Source: a virus. From it: a stretch of 53,088 nucleotides of DNA. The notes under the pieces were generated by a model, which was not told where the DNA came from, ran no database searches, and saw nothing but the letters and a program-made list of their open reading frames with translations. A program made the translations under genes and the position numbers. The first letter of the stretch is position 1. Each line of letters opens with the position of its first letter. This document shows, piece after piece, positions 5,167-14,700 of the stretch. The stretch is taken from positions 1 through 53,088 of the IMG/VR virus record IMGVR_UViG_3300035670_000285; one strand, 5' to 3'.

Positions 5167-6369
5167 ATGAGTGTAAGGGTAAGAGAAGGTTTAGCTACAA
5201 TAACTGCTAATGCCGGGTATAATAATTATGCTTCTCCCATGGCTTTTAAAGTGGGGAAAGTATATGCTACTATGCTTAATCCTGAAAGTGTTCCTACTGA
5301 AGTGTGGGAAACTAATGGGGGGTGGAGTGGTATAGGAACTATCTGTTTTGATGAATATGCTGAAAATACAGAGATAGCTGTTAAAGATTTGACAGATGAT
5401 AAAATAAAAGGATTATCTACTGCTTTACCCCTTCTTCCTTACCAAAAATATTTCCCATTACCCGGTGAAATAGTTCTATTATTTGACCTACCAGCAGCCC
5501 CCTCTCCTATTTCTAATAAACCTTATGAAACTTATTATTTGTCTCCTATTAATGCTTGGAATAGTCCTCAATTTAATGGACTGTTTATTGAAGGAGATAA
5601 AGATCTACTATACAAATCCTTTAACCAAAATTCAGATTTTAGAGGAATACAAACATTTGAAGGTGATAATATAATAGAGGGTAGATTTGGTAATTCACTT
5701 CGTTTTGGAAGTACTAATAAAGATGGAAATGTAGATTTAACTCCATGGTCTACTAATCCAAGCGAACTACAAAATAATCCTATTGTTATTTTATCTAATG
5801 AACACAATTTCAAAATTTCAGGATCAGATATGTTTGTTGAAGATATCAATAAAGATGGATCTTCACTTTATTTAACATCTCAACAGTTTGTTCCTTTAGA
5901 CATAGGTAATGTTAGATTAAGTAACATAACATCTCCTCTCTCTATACAAGAATATAATGGTGCTCAAGCTATATTAAATGCAGATAGAACTATCATTTCC
6001 TCTAAATCAGATGAAGTATTAGTTTTTGGTAGAACGGGAGTAGAATTATATTCTCAAGGTCCTGTTTACTTACAAAGTAATGCTGTTGGTATAACAATGC
6101 AAAATAATAATATATTTTTGGGACCTTCATCTAATAATGAATCAACTCAACCTCTTGTACTAGGGAATAATTTGGAATTTTTCCTTGGTAATCTTTTACA
6201 ATCGCTAAGTGATTTTTGTAAAAACATAGCTAATGCTAAATCTACTCCTGAAGGGACAGCCATTGCAGAAATAACAGTAGCAGCAACAGCTTTACAAACA
6301 GCTATAGTTAGTGTTAATAAAGATATAGAAAGAGGTAATTTACTTTCTAAAACAACATTTACTCAATAA
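5167..6369 (+). CDS. gp5: Baseplate hub / central spike protein, gp5-like, 400 aa
   Basis: The first 180 residues carry the OB-fold signature of T4-type gp5: Y-F-P-L-P-G-E-I-V-L-L-F (about 95-106), a Y-L-S-P-I-N-A-W-N-S-P segment, and E-G-R-F-G-N-S-L-R-F-G-S (about 170-181). E-D-I-N-K-D-x-S-S-L-Y-L-T-S follows. The later part is rich in short beta repeats, as expected for a trimeric spike helix. No lysozyme domain is visible, unlike T4 gp5 (575 aa), so it should be an OB/spike without muramidase. It sits between an unknown gene and a coiled-coil hub candidate, joined by TAATG. Role: central membrane-piercing device of the contractile tail. Confidence 0.8.
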   Translation: MSVRVREGLATITANAGYNNYASPMAFKVGKVYATMLNPESVPTEVWETNGGWSGIGTICFDEYAENTEIAVKDLTDDKIKGLSTALPLLPYQKYFPLPGEIVLLFDLPAAPSPISNKPYETYYLSPINAWNSPQFNGLFIEGDKDLLYKSFNQNSDFRGIQTFEGDNIIEGRFGNSLRFGSTNKDGNVDLTPWSTNPSELQNNPIVILSNEHNFKISGSDMFVEDINKDGSSLYLTSQQFVPLDIGNVRLSNITSPLSIQEYNGAQAILNADRTIISSKSDEVLVFGRTGVELYSQGPVYLQSNAVGITMQNNNIFLGPSSNNESTQPLVLGNNLEFFLGNLLQSLSDFCKNIANAKSTPEGTAIAEITVAATALQTAIVSVNKDIERGNLLSKTTFTQ

Positions 6370-7661
6370 TGCCTAAGACAGACGAAAGAATAGAAGCACT
6401 TAATAAGACGTTAGATGAGTCTAAAGTATTGTATGAAGATGCTAAAAGACAATACGATATAGCTGTTGCTTTATATGAGCAATCTAAAATGGCTGTAGTT
6501 CGAACTGAACTTTTTGCTAAAGCTATAAGTAACAATAACCTAGATCCGGCAGCTGCTCTCCAAAAAGCTGCCTCTTTTACTCCCAACCCTCAAGGATACC
6601 TCAGTCGCATAAACCAACCAGGAACGGATCCCCAAAAATTAAAACAAGAATTACTAGAAGAAACTAAAAAAGAAAATAAGGTAGCTGAGGCTGCTAGAAA
6701 GAAAGCAGAAAAGGAAGTTCAAAAAGCTACTAAGGCAGTTGAGGGAACTGAAAGGCAAATAAGCCTTATATTACAACAATTAGGAATAGCTACTTCAGGT
6801 ATAACATTAAAGAAAAAAGCTGAAGTGGAGGAAAAAACAAATAAAACTAAGGTTAAATCAAGAACTAAAAAGATTAAATTAAATAGTACTTTAATTGATA
6901 ATCAAGCAAAAAGAGCAGCTATAAAAGCAATAGCTAAATCAGCTGCTTTGTTTGTTATAGCAAAACTATTAAATAGAGAAGTTCAACGATTATCTAAAAC
7001 AGTTCAACAACTAACTGAATTAGTTGATAAGGTAAATGATCAGATTTTATCAATTCAAACTAAACAAGATGTTTTAAAAGCAAGAGTTACAAGAAACGCT
7101 GCTGTAGTAGAATTAGGTAAAGCTAAAAGACAAATAACTATTATTAGAGACATAATTAAAGTTTTAGAAGTATTACTTACTATATTGTCATTAGCCGCTA
7201 AGATAGCAATAACTTTTATTCAAGTACCAACTACACCTTTAGCTGTTCAAAAAATAGTTAATTTAATTTTAACTATAGATTCTATTACTGTGTTATTAGG
7301 AACAACTAAATCATCACTAAGTGATTTAATAATAGAAGTTGATTACCAAGAATCTAGATTACTACCTATTAGTGATATTATTGATAAAGCATTAGATGAA
7401 AACTTAACACCTGATGAAATAAAAGGACTACTAGATAGCGGTAATAATATAGGTAATATAATATATAAAGGATTTACATTTGCTATATATGATGAAAACG
7501 ATCCTAAATTTGAGGTTGCTAACAATAAACGTAGATATGCTGTTGCTTTAGACCGTAGTGGGTTTATTCGTTTGCGCTCTCAAGCATCATTTACATTAAA
7601 TCCTAGTGTATTAATTGAAGAGTTAAAACTACAAATCGACGAACAAAATCTTGAAGCTTAA
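6369..7661 (+). CDS. Coiled-coil tail/hub protein of unknown family, 430 aa
   Basis: Long charged heptad helices occupy residues 1-160 and 185-250 (for example L-S-K-T-V-Q-Q-L-T-E-L-V-D-K-V). Two strongly hydrophobic segments follow at about 258-300 (VLEVLLTILSLAAKIAITFI and the region after it). The C-terminal 70 residues are compact, ending R-S-G-F-I-R-L-R-S-Q-A-S-F-T-L-N-P. Coiled coil plus hydrophobic helices is what tape-measure or hub-plug proteins look like, but the length is short for a tape measure. It overlaps the spike gene by one base, so it is very likely baseplate-associated. Confidence 0.6.
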   Translation: MPKTDERIEALNKTLDESKVLYEDAKRQYDIAVALYEQSKMAVVRTELFAKAISNNNLDPAAALQKAASFTPNPQGYLSRINQPGTDPQKLKQELLEETKKENKVAEAARKKAEKEVQKATKAVEGTERQISLILQQLGIATSGITLKKKAEVEEKTNKTKVKSRTKKIKLNSTLIDNQAKRAAIKAIAKSAALFVIAKLLNREVQRLSKTVQQLTELVDKVNDQILSIQTKQDVLKARVTRNAAVVELGKAKRQITIIRDIIKVLEVLLTILSLAAKIAITFIQVPTTPLAVQKIVNLILTIDSITVLLGTTKSSLSDLIIEVDYQESRLLPISDIIDKALDENLTPDEIKGLLDSGNNIGNIIYKGFTFAIYDENDPKFEVANNKRRYAVALDRSGFIRLRSQASFTLNPSVLIEELKLQIDEQNLEA

Positions 7662-7669
7662 TATTTATT
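7661..7669 (+). promoter_or_regulatory. Candidate late promoter motif (ATATTTATT)
   Basis: Copy 4, three bases before ATG 7673. It also overlaps the preceding stop codon. Confidence 0.4.
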
Positions 7670-7672
7670 AAC

Positions 7673-7999
7673 ATGGAAACAACAAAATTAAAAAATCTAA
7701 TTAAAGAAGCCGTTAGAGAAGTTTTGAAAGAAGAATTAGCTAATCTTGGAAAACAAAAAATCCAAGAATCATTAACTAACAATGAAGAGTGGCCTACTGT
7801 TAACCTAACAACCAAAAATGTTAACCCAGCTGCTTTTCGTCAAAGTTTAATGGATCAAATGGGAATAAACGCCCCTCAACCAGCTAAACCAACAACATTT
7901 GCTGAAAAACAAAATGTATATCAGAATATGTTAGCTCAGGTAGCTGCTGAGATGAGACAAAATCCTGGTGAGGTTAATAATTTTAGAAACGTCCAATAA
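7673..7999 (+). CDS. Small protein with SELK-type N-terminal tag, 108 aa
   Basis: It opens with a basic amphipathic helix, M-E-T-T-K-L-K-N-L-I-K-E-A-V-R-E-V-L-K-E, very similar to the starts of the proteins at 37960 and 43642. The I-K-E at 10-12 could be a head-protease site. The rest is Gln/Asn/Pro-rich with no recognised domain. It is coupled by TAATG to the gp25 gene, so it might be either a baseplate component or a tagged internal protein. Its placement inside the baseplate operon makes a tail role equally likely. Confidence 0.6.
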   Translation: METTKLKNLIKEAVREVLKEELANLGKQKIQESLTNNEEWPTVNLTTKNVNPAAFRQSLMDQMGINAPQPAKPTTFAEKQNVYQNMLAQVAAEMRQNPGEVNNFRNVQ

Positions 8000-8415
8000 T
8001 GGCATACGTAAGAAGTACTAGAGTTGATCCTAGAGATCTACAACGAAACACAGCTATAGGTATTAAACTGCCGTTTAATGCTCCGGGTGTTTTTTATAGT
8101 ACTTTTTCTACTAAAGACCAATTAAAATATAACCTTGTAAATTTATTATTAACATCAAAAGGTGAAAGAATAGATAATCCTGAATTTGGTACTCTTTTAA
8201 GAGCCCAATTATTTGGACAAATGACTGAAGCTACTTTTGGTGATATTAAAGAAAGTATTATTGATAGTGTTCAAACATATATACCTGAAATTTTAATAAA
8301 TCGAATAGATTTTTTACAAGAGGGAGAATATGGTAGTAATACTCTAGTTGTTAAGATTGACTATCAAATATTAATATCAGGACAAACAGATACAGTAACA
8401 GTTAATTTTGAATAA
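7999..8415 (+). CDS. gp25: Baseplate wedge protein gp25 (GPW/gp25 family), 138 aa
   Basis: The length matches T4 gp25 (132 aa), and the whole protein follows the family pattern. A-I-G-I-K-L-P-F-N near the start is followed by S-T-K-D-Q-L-K-Y-N-L-V-N-L-L-L-T, then the hallmark G-E-R-I-D-N-P-E-F-G-T-L-L-R. Helix F-G-D-I-K-E-S-I-I-D-S-V and a final beta pair come last. gp25 sits at the inner wedge ring and helps nucleate sheath polymerisation. It is joined by TAATG on both sides, upstream of gp6 as in many contractile tails. Confidence 0.93.
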   Translation: MAYVRSTRVDPRDLQRNTAIGIKLPFNAPGVFYSTFSTKDQLKYNLVNLLLTSKGERIDNPEFGTLLRAQLFGQMTEATFGDIKESIIDSVQTYIPEILINRIDFLQEGEYGSNTLVVKIDYQILISGQTDTVTVNFE

Positions 8416-10223
8416 TGGCAGAAAAGAATATATCATATTTAAATAAAAATTTTACTCAATTTAAGGCCTCCCTTATTGAGTTTGCTAAAAATTACTTCCC
8501 TAACACATACACAGATTTTTCAGAAGCATCTCCAGGTACTATGTTTATTGAGATGGCTTCATATGTTGGTGATGTTCTGTCATTCTATACTGATACTCAA
8601 ATTCAAGAGAATTTTGTTTTAACAGCTGTTGAAAAGCAGAATTTGTTAAACATGGCATATTCGTTAGGTTATAGACCTAAATCATCATATGCTTCTGTTG
8701 CTTCTGTAGATTTCTACCAAATAGTACCTATTTCCTCTGGCCAGCCTGATTTGAGATATGCTTTAACAATTCCCGAAAATACCCAATTGCAATCTATTTC
8801 TACAGGAGTAAAGTTTTTAACTGTGGATAGAGTTGACTTTTCCGATACAGGATCTGTTACTATTAGTTTATACGATTCAGGTAATTATCTATTTAAAAAA
8901 TCAACTAGAGCCATATCAGCTGAGGTTTTAAGTACTAATTTTACTTTTGGTGCTCCTCAAAAATTCACTTCTGTTGAATTAAATGAACCTAATTTCCTAC
9001 AAATACTTCAAGTAACAGGAAGCGATAGTAGTATATGGTATGAAGTACCATATTTAGCTCAATCTAACATTATTAATAAAACAATTAATACTGGAGCTAA
9101 TGCTGATAAGGTTCCTTATCTAATGAGTTTACTTGAAACTCCTAATCGTTTTGTTACAAGAATAAAAACAGATGATGTTGTAGAATTACAATTTGGATCA
9201 GGAATGTATGTAAATGATCCGGATGATGTTATTATTCCTAACCCTGATAGTATTCAACTTGGTTTAGTTCCATCAGTAGATACTTCTGATTTGGTTAATA
9301 ATTACAACCAAGCTGCTGTATTTTATACTAAACAATACGGTACTGTTCCTTCTAATATTACTTTAAATGTTCAATACACTGTAGGAGGTGGGGTTGAATC
9401 TAATGTACCTGCAGGTGACATTACAAGAATATTATCATCTGCTGGTATTGTTGCTGTTGATTCTGCTTTTACTAATGCTTCTTTATCAACTCTTGTTGTA
9501 ACTAATCCTATTCCTTCTACAGGAGGTAGAGGAGGAGATACAGTAGAAGAAATTCGTTTAAATACTCTAAATGCATTTTCAGCTCAGTTAAGATCTGTAA
9601 CTAAAGAGGACTATATAAACCGCGCTTTAAGTATGCCATCTCAGTTTGGCACTATTGCTAAAGTATATGTTGAACAAGCATCAGCATTATCTGTTCAAGC
9701 AGGTAATGATCCTTTAATTGATAATAATCCATTAGCGTTATCAATGTATGTTTTAGCATATAATGATAATAAACAGTTAGAGAATGCTACTTTAGAATTA
9801 AAAACTAATTTAAAAGAATATCTTGAACCATTTAGAATGGTTACGGATGCTGTTACTATCAAAGATGGATTTTATATTAATATAGGAATTAATTTTGATA
9901 TCACCGTTATTCCTGGGTTGAGTAATAATCAAATATTAACAGATTGTATTACTACTTTAAAAAATATATTTGACATAGATAAATGGCAAATTAACCAACC
10001 TATTATATTATCAAATGTATACTCTGCACTTTTGCAAGTTCCAGGGGTACAATCAGTAGTAAATGTACAGTTTACAAATAAATCAGGTGGTAGTTATTCT
10101 CCATATGGATACGATATAAATGGCGCTATTCTTAATGGAGTTATATATCCTTCACTAGACCCATCAATATTTGAAGTTAGATTCCCTGATGTAGATATTC
10201 AGGGTAGAGTTGTAACTTTCTAA
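8415..10223 (+). CDS. gp6: Baseplate wedge protein gp6 (baseplate J-like), 602 aa
   Basis: Length is close to T4 gp6 (660 aa). The N-terminal region is typical: F-P-N-T-Y-T-D-F-S-E-A-S-P-G-T-M-F-I-E-M, then Y-V-G-D-V-L-S-F-Y-T-D, and N-M-A-Y-S-L-G-Y-R-P-K. The middle has a G-G-R-G-G-D-T-V-E-E-I-R motif followed by the V-T-K-E-D-Y-I-N-R-A segment found in baseplate J proteins. gp6 dimers form the inner iris of the baseplate that opens on contraction. The order gp25 then gp6 is the classic one. Confidence 0.92.
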   Translation: MAEKNISYLNKNFTQFKASLIEFAKNYFPNTYTDFSEASPGTMFIEMASYVGDVLSFYTDTQIQENFVLTAVEKQNLLNMAYSLGYRPKSSYASVASVDFYQIVPISSGQPDLRYALTIPENTQLQSISTGVKFLTVDRVDFSDTGSVTISLYDSGNYLFKKSTRAISAEVLSTNFTFGAPQKFTSVELNEPNFLQILQVTGSDSSIWYEVPYLAQSNIINKTINTGANADKVPYLMSLLETPNRFVTRIKTDDVVELQFGSGMYVNDPDDVIIPNPDSIQLGLVPSVDTSDLVNNYNQAAVFYTKQYGTVPSNITLNVQYTVGGGVESNVPAGDITRILSSAGIVAVDSAFTNASLSTLVVTNPIPSTGGRGGDTVEEIRLNTLNAFSAQLRSVTKEDYINRALSMPSQFGTIAKVYVEQASALSVQAGNDPLIDNNPLALSMYVLAYNDNKQLENATLELKTNLKEYLEPFRMVTDAVTIKDGFYINIGINFDITVIPGLSNNQILTDCITTLKNIFDIDKWQINQPIILSNVYSALLQVPGVQSVVNVQFTNKSGGSYSPYGYDINGAILNGVIYPSLDPSIFEVRFPDVDIQGRVVTF

Positions 10224-10229
10224 TACTTC

Positions 10230-10239
10230 TATATTTATT
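10230..10239 (+). promoter_or_regulatory. Candidate late promoter motif (TATATTTATT)
   Basis: Copy 5, 16 bases before ATG 10256, in the short gap after gp6. Confidence 0.5.
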
Positions 10240-10255
10240 GTAAATAAAAACATAG

Positions 10256-11347
10256 ATGGCCGTCTATAGAATATTCCCTGAAAAGGATACAACCATGTAC
10301 TCTGAATATCCCTCAACAAATACAGGGCTAGATCAGATATTAGAAATTTCAAATACTACATCTTCTTTTGGTGAGGAGTCACAAGTATCTAGGATTTTAG
10401 TAAAATATCCTACAGATACTATTCAAGAAGTAATTGCTAATAAAGTAGGAAACCCTTCAATGTTTCGTGCTTATTTAAATTTGTATTTAGCAAACGCTAC
10501 TAATCTTCCTGATAATTATACTTTAAATGCTTTTCCTATATCTCAATCTTGGGATATGGGTACTGGGCGTTTCCTTTATAATCCACCAATTACTAGTGAT
10601 TGTAATTGGGTACAAAGACAAAATGGAGTAGATTGGCCTGTTACTAGCTTTATCCTTGACACTACAGCCTCTTACCAACCAGATAATCCAGGTGGTGGTG
10701 TATGGTATATATTATATGAAGGTTCTCAATCTTTTGAAATAAATAATACAAAAGATACTTATATAGATGTTACAGATATTGTAGGTAACTTTAATAATGA
10801 AAACGTATTTAATGATGGTTTTCTTATTAAAATGGAAGATGGGTATGAATTTAATGCTTCATCTTCTTATTCATTAAAATTCTTTTCAAAAGACACCCAT
10901 ACTATTTATCCTCCTATTTTAGAAATAAGATGGGATGACAGTACATATAATACAGGATCTTTAACGGTTTTACCTAATGATAATACAATAATTACTTTAG
11001 GCAATAATATAGGATATTATAAAACTGATACAACATATCAATTCAGAGTAAATGCTCGTCCAACATACCCTGCTAGGCAATTTGTAACACAATCTGTTTA
11101 TACTTTAAATCAAGCATTACCATCTGCTTCTTATTGGGCAATACAAGATCTAGATACAGGGGAATATATTATAGACTTTAACGACTCATTTACTAAAGTA
11201 AGCTGCGACTCAGCTGGTAACTATTTTAATTTATATATGGAAAGTTTCCAACCTGAAAGATATTATAAAATTTTAATTAAATCTTCTTTTGCAGATGGAT
11301 CTACAGTAGTATTTGATAACAATTACACCTTTAAAATAACTAAGTAA
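10256..11347 (+). CDS. Virion structural protein with DNRLRE-like fold, 363 aa
   Basis: Residues 3-60 (Y-R-I-F-P-E-K-D-T-T-M-Y-S, then S-R-I-L-V-K-Y) and the later D-T-Y-I-D-V-T-D-I-V and I-L-E-I-R-W-D-D segments follow the layout of DNRLRE-type beta-sandwich domains, which are common in surface and phage structural proteins. The C-terminal third resembles a separate beta domain (D-T-G-E-Y-I-I-D-F-N-D). It lies between gp6 and the largest tail protein, the slot where T4 places outer wedge parts. Role by position: baseplate periphery or fibre attachment. Confidence 0.6.
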   Translation: MAVYRIFPEKDTTMYSEYPSTNTGLDQILEISNTTSSFGEESQVSRILVKYPTDTIQEVIANKVGNPSMFRAYLNLYLANATNLPDNYTLNAFPISQSWDMGTGRFLYNPPITSDCNWVQRQNGVDWPVTSFILDTTASYQPDNPGGGVWYILYEGSQSFEINNTKDTYIDVTDIVGNFNNENVFNDGFLIKMEDGYEFNASSSYSLKFFSKDTHTIYPPILEIRWDDSTYNTGSLTVLPNDNTIITLGNNIGYYKTDTTYQFRVNARPTYPARQFVTQSVYTLNQALPSASYWAIQDLDTGEYIIDFNDSFTKVSCDSAGNYFNLYMESFQPERYYKILIKSSFADGSTVVFDNNYTFKITK

Positions 11348-11706
11348 TGGCAGAAAATATTCCTGTTCAACGCGCTATATATGACAAGAATAGATTCCCT
11401 AAGGTTATTGATACTCAATTTAGAGAATTGAATTCACCTGAACCGGTTGCTTCAGAAGTAACAATAGAAGAATTTTTTGCTTTGTATGATGAATTATTCT
11501 TTAGCATTCCTGCAGAAGGAGATGTTGATTCTCACAGATATATTTTACAAAGAGAAGCAGAGTATTTAGGTGTTAAATTTGCTGATGATGTTGATATACA
11601 GGCATTATTGCAAGAAATAACAGATTTAAGACAACAATTATTAACAGCTGAGACTGAAAATGCAAACTTGGCTCAACAACTAGCAAACAGTACGAATGGC
11701 GGATAA
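11347..11706 (+). CDS. Small baseplate-operon protein with C-terminal coiled coil, 119 aa
   Basis: The first 80 residues are acidic with no known domain. Residues 82-115 form a leucine-rich heptad helix (I-Q-A-L-L-Q-E-I-T-D-L-R-Q-Q-L-L). It overlaps both neighbours (TAATG before, 11 bases after), so it is made with the wedge proteins. Plausibly an adaptor or trimerisation factor for the giant protein that follows. Confidence 0.6.
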   Translation: MAENIPVQRAIYDKNRFPKVIDTQFRELNSPEPVASEVTIEEFFALYDELFFSIPAEGDVDSHRYILQREAEYLGVKFADDVDIQALLQEITDLRQQLLTAETENANLAQQLANSTNGG

Positions 11707-14700
11707 TATTAAAATAGTAGGACAAATCCTTGACACAGACATAGTAAGTCGTTATCCTTTACAGGACCAACAACTACTTGTTCCTAGCATACAAGCAGAA
11801 ACATTTGGTGCTTCTACTGATTATATTGAATACTTTGTTTTTGATCTTGGAGGGAGTGTTTTAAATTCGGATTATAATTATCAATCGTATAAATTACCTT
11901 CTAATGTAGGTTATTCTCAAAGTTTACTTCCTGCAATTGAAATAGACCCTATTCAAGATATTCAAAATCTAGGATATGAGTCAGGAGAAGTAACTGTTAG
12001 ATATAACTTTTTTAGAAAAGTTGCTAGCCAACCATTTAGCAATCAACTATTCATCCAGCAAATTTCTACAGACAGAACAGAAATTAGAGTAAACTCTACT
12101 GTTTTATCCCCAGAAAGTTTATTGTCTATAGTTACTAATTTTACTCAAAAACAAAATGAAGTTCCTTATTACTATTATGTAATATTAAACTTTGGAGATA
12201 ATAACCAAGTAATAGCAGTTAATGCTTTAAGTACTGTTAGTGACACCGGAGAAGCTAGTATTTTATTTAAATTAGCTAATCCACTTCCTGCTAATTTAGG
12301 ATTAAAAAATACTTTTTGGATTGTAGAGGAAATTATCAATCCTTATATATTTGACCTTAATCTTGATAAGTTAATTTCTTCATTACCACAACCTATTTTA
12401 AAGGGTCCTAATTTTGATATTGATTTACAAACTAAAGAGGTAGTACCTACATCATATAGTAATTACACTCAACTTATATCTTCACTAACAGGATCATACT
12501 ATCAAGTTGTTTTAAATGTAATTAACAACCAAAATACTAACATTAATATAGACTACAGCACTCTTAATGATTTTATTCATTATAGTTCTGCTGAGAATAG
12601 ACTATATAATTTCATGTATAAAGTAGGAGAAATTGAATCTTACCAATCTGAGATCAATATTAATTCTCCTTTAACTGCTAGTAATCCATCTTTGGTAGGT
12701 TCTGTAACTAGAGCTAGTTCTAGTTTAAATGAAATTATTTCAAAATTTGATGGATTTGAATATTACTTATATTTTAATTCAAGTTCATTAACTTCTTCTA
12801 TTGTAGAATATACACTAGAAACCGGATCCTTCTTTGAATATAATATTGCACCTTACCCTAAATCTAATTCTACTCAACCATATACACTATATGCTTCATC
12901 TTCTGCTACAGTACAAAGCTGGTATGTTACTGCTTCTAATGTAGCTGTTGCTTATGATATAGATAATAAAGATATTTTAATAGACACCATACCTTCTTAT
13001 ATATTAGAAGATCCGGATAACTATTTGCCTTATATTACGTTTGTTAATATGATAGGCCAATATTTTGATAATGTTTGGATCTATATAGACAAATTAACAG
13101 ATGTATGGGATAATGACAATAATTTAAATAAAGGTATATCCCAAGATTTAGTATATGAATGGTTAGAATCCTTTGGAATGAAATTATATAATTCCCAAGG
13201 TAATCAAACTGTACTTGATTATCAAGTAGGTGGATATAGTGGTAGTGTTGATTTTAATGGTGATTATTCTCCATCAAGTAGCTTTTTAAATAATGTACCT
13301 AGAAAAGATTTAGTATTAGATACATACAAAAGATTATATCATAACTTACCTTATTTATTTAAAACTAAAGGTTCACACGGTGGTTTACAAGGTTTAATCA
13401 CTGCCTTTGGTATTACTGGTTCTATTCTTCCTATTAAAGAATATGGAGGTACAACAGATTATCAAGATTTAAAAGGATATAACCCAAATAAAATTACTTT
13501 AGGCTCAAACACTATTACAGGTAGTGTTTTATCTTCTATTAAACGTCTAGAAACATCTCCAACTTCATCTAGAGCTATAAAAAGTCAAGATTTACATTTT
13601 ATTGATGTTTCATTCTCTCCAGAAACACAAATTGATGCTGCTGTTTCTGCTTCAATTATTGCTGTTGACCCAACATGGGTAATTGATGATTATATTGGTG
13701 ATCCTAGAGATTTAGAGTTAAATACATATCCTTCTCTATCATTTGAGCGTGATTATTGGTTTGGAGAAACATTTAGTGAACCTTTTGATTATGGTGGATT
13801 TATAAGATTAATACAATTCTTTGATAATTCATTATTCAAAATGATCAAAGATTTTACTCCTGCTAGAGGTAATACTTGGACAGGTGTTTCTATTAAATCA
13901 CCTGTACTTGAAAGACCTAAAGTAGCTCAGTATGATCCTAGATTTACGCAAACAAATGAATTTTCTACTACAACAGATAGTGCTTCTTTAGAACCTATAT
14001 ATGATCCTTATTATTATTATTTAGCAGGAGACAAAGCTGATTATTATAATGGTGCTATACCTGGTTCTGAACTTGATACTTACTTAGTTTTTGAAGAAAA
14101 TAATAGAAATCCTTTCTTAGTAAATAATACTGTAGGATATGTTCCTCCTGGGTTTATTAGTGGTAGTACAGAATTTGTGTTAGATTACAATTCTCCTAGA
14201 CCTGAAAACTTCTTCTTAAACTCAGATTTTAATGTATTACAAAATAATGTAGATGTAAGTTTAACATCTGAGTATAGACAAAAACTTGTTCCAATATATT
14301 CTTTAGGAAACAATACATCAACTTATGTTTCTTATTCTATAACTGAATCGGTTGAATTACAAGATTCATATCTTTCTTTATATTCATATAATACACCAAG
14401 ATATGATGGTGTACAATTATATGGTAGATTATTTAATACATGGTCTATAGGAGATATATCTTATGGTACTTCTCCTGTAATTAACTATTATGTTAAAAAA
14501 TTAGGTTTATTTACTGAAGTTGTAGATAATGTTTATTTGCCTTATAAGAGTAGTGTTAGACTAAAATATTTGGTTGATGAAACAGGTAGATTAACTGAAT
14601 TAAATAAACGTAATAGAAACTGGGTAGAAGTACAAAATACATTTGAAACTGGTGATCCGCTGAATGTTTCTTTATTTGATTCTCAAAAATATTCTAATCA

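Noticed and set aside
5167-6369. Lysozyme domain in the gp5-like hub
   Set aside because: No E-x8-D-x5-T-type catalytic pattern or T4-lysozyme-like stretch was found; only OB-fold and beta repeats.
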